In this document: in pieces, positions 58,913 through 64,000 of the stretch
How the letters are laid out: the number at the start of each line of letters is the position of its first letter
Position numbering within the stretch: the stretch's first letter is position 1
Assembly (NCBI RefSeq): GCF_016808095.1
Contig: NC_068973.1
Span: 9,544,501 to 9,608,500, forward strand
DNA from: Vigna angularis
Lineage: Eukaryota; Streptophyta; Magnoliopsida; Fabales; Fabaceae
DNA: 64,000 nucleotides
Direction: 5' to 3'
Translations under genes and position numbers: made by a program
The notes under the pieces: generated by a model
Told to the model about the DNA's origin: nothing
Databases searched by the model: none
The model's input: only the letters and a program-made list of their open reading frames with translations

Positions 58913-61222
58913 CTTTCTCAATTTTCCTTAATTTGTTAATTCTTAGTATTATTATTTTTTAATTCATTTGTCTCAATCCGAGAGTGGTGTTATTATGTCT
59001 TAGTCAACATAATAAATCTATGATCCCTGGAAGAGAGGTGATCTTAGTAGTTCCTTACTTTCCATGAGATAGAGGGTCTTAAAACCAGGAAATTATGTTT
59101 CTAACTGAATATTCAGACCAGTAAATATTCATAGATACAATTTCTACATAGAATCATACTCAAATTTTCCATTCAACCTATAAATTCATACACTATTTAT
59201 GGTAAAAAAGAAGAGATATTTACTAATAAAATTCATAAATAGGTACAAAATAGATGTATGAATGGTAACAAGTTTTAGTATTTTAATTACTTATTTATTA
59301 ACTGATGAATGCCTATACCAAATATCTTTACCTGTTAATAATTTTTGTTTAGATATTTCTATTAAAATTAATTGATTTATTGATGAAGAAGACATTAACA
59401 ATTCAAACATTTTTTAGAATTTGACTTTATATATGTATTTTTTTGAAACCAATGTTTTTAAATAAATTAATTTATTTAAGATTATAATGTGCAACTTATT
59501 TAAATTTTTATTTTATAAAAAATAATTTTATTTATATTATTTTTCAATTATTAGTTTTTAAAAAATAGTATTTCTTTGTTTTGTTAATTTCTAGATAACA
59601 TTATTTTTCTCAATTATACCCTTACTTTAAATACGAAAAAGAAACAGTTGCACAGAGAAAAAATAATGAATATGAATGCACATTGAAATAAAAAAAAAAA
59701 TCTGAAAAAAGTATAATAGGAAAATTACTTAAAATTTCATTAAAAATAGAAAAAGTAAATATTTCACCTAGTTTGAATTAAAGAAAACCTCAAACAACAC
59801 TGTAATATAAAAAAGAGAGTAATATTTTATGACTAATTTTATTTGTCCCATATTATAGAATAAAAATGTTATTTGATTTTTCATTTAAAAAATTAAATGA
59901 CTTTAGTTTTAAACACTTGAAATTAGTATTCAAAATGAAAAGAAAGAAAATAGAGATGAGAATGCATGAGAACCAAATGGGGGTAACACAGCACGTGGGT
60001 GAAGCGGTGAAGGAAGTACACTTCAGAGAACAAAAAAGGAACAGCTCTGACTCATTTATTGCTTTCACTTTTTTCACTGTCATTTATTTGACCCAACTAC
60101 AATTCAAAGCTTCAATTGAAAGCTTAATTCACAGCATGGATTTCAACTTGCAGTAGCATGTGAAAAAGTTTCTTAAATAATTTATAATTAAAATAATTAA
60201 GAAGCTTACAACACAAGTCATACTTGCTCAAAACTATAAACAAATAATTAATATTAAATATTTAATTTTGTTTTAATAAACAGAATGACCTCACTCCTTA
60301 ACAAAACAATTTAAAGAGCAAAAGCAATCTCCACCATGTGAGTGGTATTTTCCTGTTATAGTATTTTATAAGTACTTCTCCTTCCGAAACCTTCCTTTTG
60401 TTTCTTTTTGATATTCTCTTCTGATAACCTCACCAATTCTGCAGTATTATTTACGGTCATTCTTGTTTGTTGTGTTATTAAATTCATTGACAGTTAATTA
60501 TACTAAGACATATTAATCTGCTTACATGTAAAGGACAAAAGATACAATAATATTTATTTACTTTTGGCCTAATGGTAGAATGAGAGTGAAAGAGAAAAGA
60601 AGAAAAACAAAATGCAAACCTTGAATGATGTGACAGTGATAGAAAAATGTGTAAGAAAGATGATAGATGAACGTGTTGGATAGTGAAGCTGGAAGGTAGA
60701 ATTAGAATTAAAGGTGGTGGGTCTGTGGCTGTGCACGTAGCACCACATGCACAACTATTATATTCATATTTATTATATATAGGAAATCAGTTTTAAATTA
60801 TACAAACTTTTAAATAAAATATGTATAATTTGTTGCTCACTCAATCTTTCTTGCTTTAATTTGATTTTCACCGATGGTTATTTATTTTAACATAAAAGGC
60901 ATGTAAAACTATTTAAGATAAAATATATAGTTGAAGCAGTTTTATTTTAGTTCTTTTTCGTTAATATGTATTTGTTTTGATAAACTTATTCAATTGAGTT
61001 TTAAGAAAGAAAAATATGAAAGAAGAAAAAGACTGAGTTTGTTTCTATGTTTCAATTATAGCTTACGAAGATGAGAATTTGTTTAGAAGACCTTTTATAA
61101 ATAAGTTTACATGTTAAAAAAATTCTGATGTTTTTATTTGTAAATTTCTTTAAAAATATCTTATTAATGTCTTGAAAAAGTCTATAATATTTACTAATTT
61201 TATAATTTTAAAAACATTTATA
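58913..61222. other. AT-rich intergenic DNA
   Basis: No gene was recognised. A 96-codon frame at 59866-60156 is lysine-rich at its start and matches nothing I know. Confidence 0.5.
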
Positions 61223-61227
61223 TTAGT

Positions 61228-63707
61228 TGTCAGAAACCTTAAAATCCACTCAATGTTCGTGTTAGTGGATTACATGTGTCAAGAAGGGTCCGAAACTCAT
61301 ATGATGGAAGGCAGGTGTGAGTAGCTGAGTGGTCGTTCGTTTTGACGTTGAAAGGAAAATTCTAAGTTTCAGAATTTCACGTCACTCTCTTCATGCACCC
61401 TTCTTCCCCAGAGTTCTGAAAATTTCCATTCTCTCCTCCTTCTCTCTAAAAAGCTCTTACTTCTCTCTAAGAAATTCTCACCTTTTATTCCTCCGATCAC
61501 CATTCATGCACCGTTTTTACTCCTCCAGTGTCAAGAGCTTCAGTTTGAGCCAACCGGTTTTGGGTTCTAGACTGGTAAGTTCTTCTCTTCACTTAGTCGT
61601 GCGTTTTCTTTTACATGCAAACCAAGTTCTGGTTTCATGTGTTGATCACCCTTCACAAATGAGTGATTCTGATAGTGTTGGATTTTCACTTGGTATAGTT
61701 TGGATTGTCGAACGTTGAGAGTAGAAGGACGTATAGAGGTGAACCATATACATTATCGGGAAGCGTTCGGTCACGTTAGAGGTAAGGGAAGCTTATATAA
61801 TTTGATTGTATGTTCGTTTTTATGTTCGTCTTGAATGGATGCATGTTTGTTGAATTGCTGAATGAATATGAAGTATGATTGTTGATATGTTTGACTTTAT
61901 GGATGTGTGAATGTATGAAAATAGATGAATTGATGTAAAGACTGATAAGTATGTAATTCCACATGAGAATTTATGTTCGTCACTGAATGGACTTTGAGTG
62001 TTCGATTTTCTAGTAGACTCGGTTGGACTTGGATCCTTTCATCTGGAAAGAATCCTAGTTGAGGACGAGCGTCTTTGTTTTGTAATACCTTCTATAAGTG
62101 TGCAACCAAGAATAGTCATTCCTTGGTGTTGATGGAAAATCTGAGTATACCTACATTTGATTTCATAGATCGTTCATTCTTGAATACTAGTTAAGTGGTA
62201 TCTTAATATATTTATCAAGCTTTTCTTCTATAAGTTTAGTGGCGCTTGGTCTTACACCAAGCGTTCGTGCTGAGTAAGTGTTCGATCTTACACCAAGCGC
62301 TCGTGCTGAGTAAGTGTTCGGTCTTACACCAGGCGCTCATTCTCCTTTTTGTAATATATATTGATAATAAGAACGTTTGTCCAAACTTAATAGGGATTCG
62401 CCCTTTTCGGTGCTCGATCTTTGACTGGCATTCTGATTGTTCTTGATGTATAACTCATTCAAAGACTAAGCATATTTATTGACGTTCAGTTTATTCACCA
62501 GATCCAGTTAAATACCCTTATTTGATATCCCTCAGTGTCTGTTTAAATTGGTTCCAGCCTAGAGTTTTAGTACTTGGCCTAGGCTTGTTGGCGTTCGGTT
62601 TAACTCTCGTGAGTCAGTTCATTCAATTGGCTCACCTAGTAAATAACATTTAGTTCTATGCGTCCTCGAGAAATATTATGGTAATCAGTTTTTCTATAAC
62701 CTGATGTTCACTCCCTCGGGTCTGATATGTTTTTGGAATTGGAGACCTTTGGTCTCACTCTAAGCGTTCGGTCTCGTTCAGAGTCGAAGTTAACGTTAGG
62801 AATTTGGTATCTTTAGAGACGTTTATTCAAATTGATCTCATTGAGGTCTTATTAATGAAAGATGATGAAAAATGATATAAACGAAATGAATTGGATTATG
62901 AACGAGCGTTCCGGGGAGGAATAGCTCATGAATGTATATTGAAAATTGGTAAAGTATGAATGTGGGCATGCTAAGCTGGCGGTTCATCCTGATATTCTGT
63001 GATTACTCGTTCTCATGTAGAGAAGGGTAAGTCATGAGTGAGAATGGCAGGAGGTCCTAGTCCTTATGGTTAATTTGGACAGATAGGACTAACCTCGGGT
63101 GGCAACTGTTGAGGGTATCCCAGTTACTACATCATCCGGGTGCACGAACGTCGTAGCTACACAAAATTCATACAGTCCGGACAGTCAGAGTCTAGTCTTA
63201 GGCTTTGCATGTATAAGTGAATGAACTATCTTGTTTATTTGGATTGTGTGAAATCTATGTTGATACTTGAATTTAATTACATAAGTTTACCCTATGTTTC
63301 CTGTCTTGTCTGTTTTGTACGATCATTTGTCTTTTTGTTGCAATGATCATCCATGCGGATGTGAGCAGAAGGAGACGAGCTGCTGGAAGAAGCGCTGAAA
63401 GAAGAAAATTTAGTTGAGGTAGAAGTTAAGACCGAATAGTAGAACCGTTCGGTCAGTATATTAGTTTAGTTGTAAGATGATCGTTCGATCATCTTTTTCC
63501 TTTTCTTTTGTATGACCGTCCGGTATAGACCTTTTGTAAACCGTTTGGTCGGAGTTTGCTTATTTTGTACAATTTTAGCTTTTTTGTCATTCTGTAAGGT
63601 CGTTCGACCACAAGCGTACGTTCTTTATTTTGTAAGACTGATCTGTAATATTATTCGATGTGATTATTCTATTATATAGTTTTAAATTGTATTTTTGGAA
63701 TGTTACA
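61228..63707. mobile_element. Solo LTR, 2.48 kb, probably of a Ty3/gypsy element
   Basis: TGTCAGAAACC at 61228 and ...GGAATGTTACA ending at 63707 are flanked by perfect 5-bp copies of TTAGT (61223-61227 and 63708-63712). The block is GC-richer than its surroundings. It has no pol sequence and uses words repeated in legume chromovirus LTRs (GTTCGGTC, GAATGGCAGGAGGTC, ACCTCGGGTGGCAACT). Size and ending (TTGGAATGTTACA) suggest the Tekay/Del lineage, which is inference. It arose by recombination between two LTRs, or the interior was lost. Confidence 0.75.
62243..62340. repeat. 36-bp tandem repeat inside the solo LTR
   Basis: Three units of the type CTTACACCAAGCGYTCGTGC + TGAGTAAGTGTTCGRT begin near 62251, 62287 and 62323. 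Confidence 0.85.
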
Positions 63708-63820
63708 TTAGTCAAGAAAGAATTGTAGTTGCAAATTATATTTCTATTACGAGAATATTAATTAATCATAAATTATAAGAATAATTTGTTATTATTAAGC
63801 ATATAATTACATACGATATG

Positions 63821-63964
63821 TTATTTCTATAGATATTATTTATTATATTTTAGCACTTTTAGTTTTATCATGTGGATATTTTCGATAATTTATTATTCTT
63901 ATAGATATTATTTATTATATTTTAGCACTTTTAGTTTTATCTTGTGGATATTTTTGATAATTTG
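63821..63964. repeat. 72-bp tandem duplication
   Basis: ATAGATATTATTTATTATAT is at 63829 and 63901, with the following TTTAGCACTTTTAGTTTTAT also repeated. Two near-identical units; non-coding. Confidence 0.9.

Positions 63965-63966
<2 letters not shown>

Positions 63967-64000
<34 letters not shown>
63967..64000. repeat. (TA)n microsatellite running off the window
   Basis: The TA run continues to the last base, so its full length is unknown. Confidence 0.95.

Noticed and set aside
59866..60156. 96-codon lysine-rich ORF
   Set aside because: It matches nothing known to me and its composition follows the local AT bias. It is kept only as intergenic DNA.

Overview
The window is nuclear DNA of a flowering plant. 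It is very AT-rich, its genes have GT-AG introns, and it carries a photosystem I antenna gene, a Dof transcription factor and an expansin among many transposon remnants. Codon style, the mobile-element families and close similarity of the coding parts to bean-type proteins suggest a papilionoid legume such as Vigna or Phaseolus. That placement is inference.

Four genes look intact: (1) a three-exon gene at 2.7-3.3 kb (+) for a 92-residue secreted peptide precursor whose C-terminus fits the PSY family of tyrosine-sulfated peptides; (2) a two-exon cycling-Dof-factor (CDF) type transcription factor at 24.9-27.5 kb (+); (3) a three-exon LHCA4-type chlorophyll a/b-binding protein at 39.7-40.6 kb (-); (4) a three-exon alpha-expansin at 52.4-54.3 kb (-). 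They share no pathway. The CDF and LHCA4 genes are both connected with light, but nothing in the sequence couples them.

The rest is mostly mobile DNA and degraded repeats. The most striking block is 7,176-9,670, a CACTA-type DNA transposon with a 3-bp target duplication. It carries pieces of at least four unrelated genes (NEF1-like membrane protein, ferredoxin-nitrite reductase, V-ATPase subunit a, PPR protein), some with splice sites still present. It is inserted in a 210-bp tandem repeat that preserves the sequence of the empty site. To its right lie a decayed Ty1/copia pol (11.0-12.6 kb), a FAR1/MULE transposase fragment, MULE-TIR-like repeats, and an inverted-terminus element (14.6-15.8 kb) with four 20-bp palindromes at each end on a spacing of about 40 bp.

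The 36-50 kb region holds two related Ty3/gypsy elements (Tat-like, tRNA-Lys-type primer site). One is short, has an 18-bp minisatellite in its LTR and lacks a 3' LTR. The other is 8.4 kb with both LTRs; its reverse transcriptase core and integrase core are both deleted, but it keeps a long antisense ORF between pol and the 3' LTR. At 57.6-58.9 kb lies the end of another CACTA-like element with a Ulp1-type protease fragment, and at 61.2-63.7 kb a 2.5-kb solo LTR with a perfect TTAGT target duplication.

All assignments rest on reading translations and repeats by eye; no database search was run.
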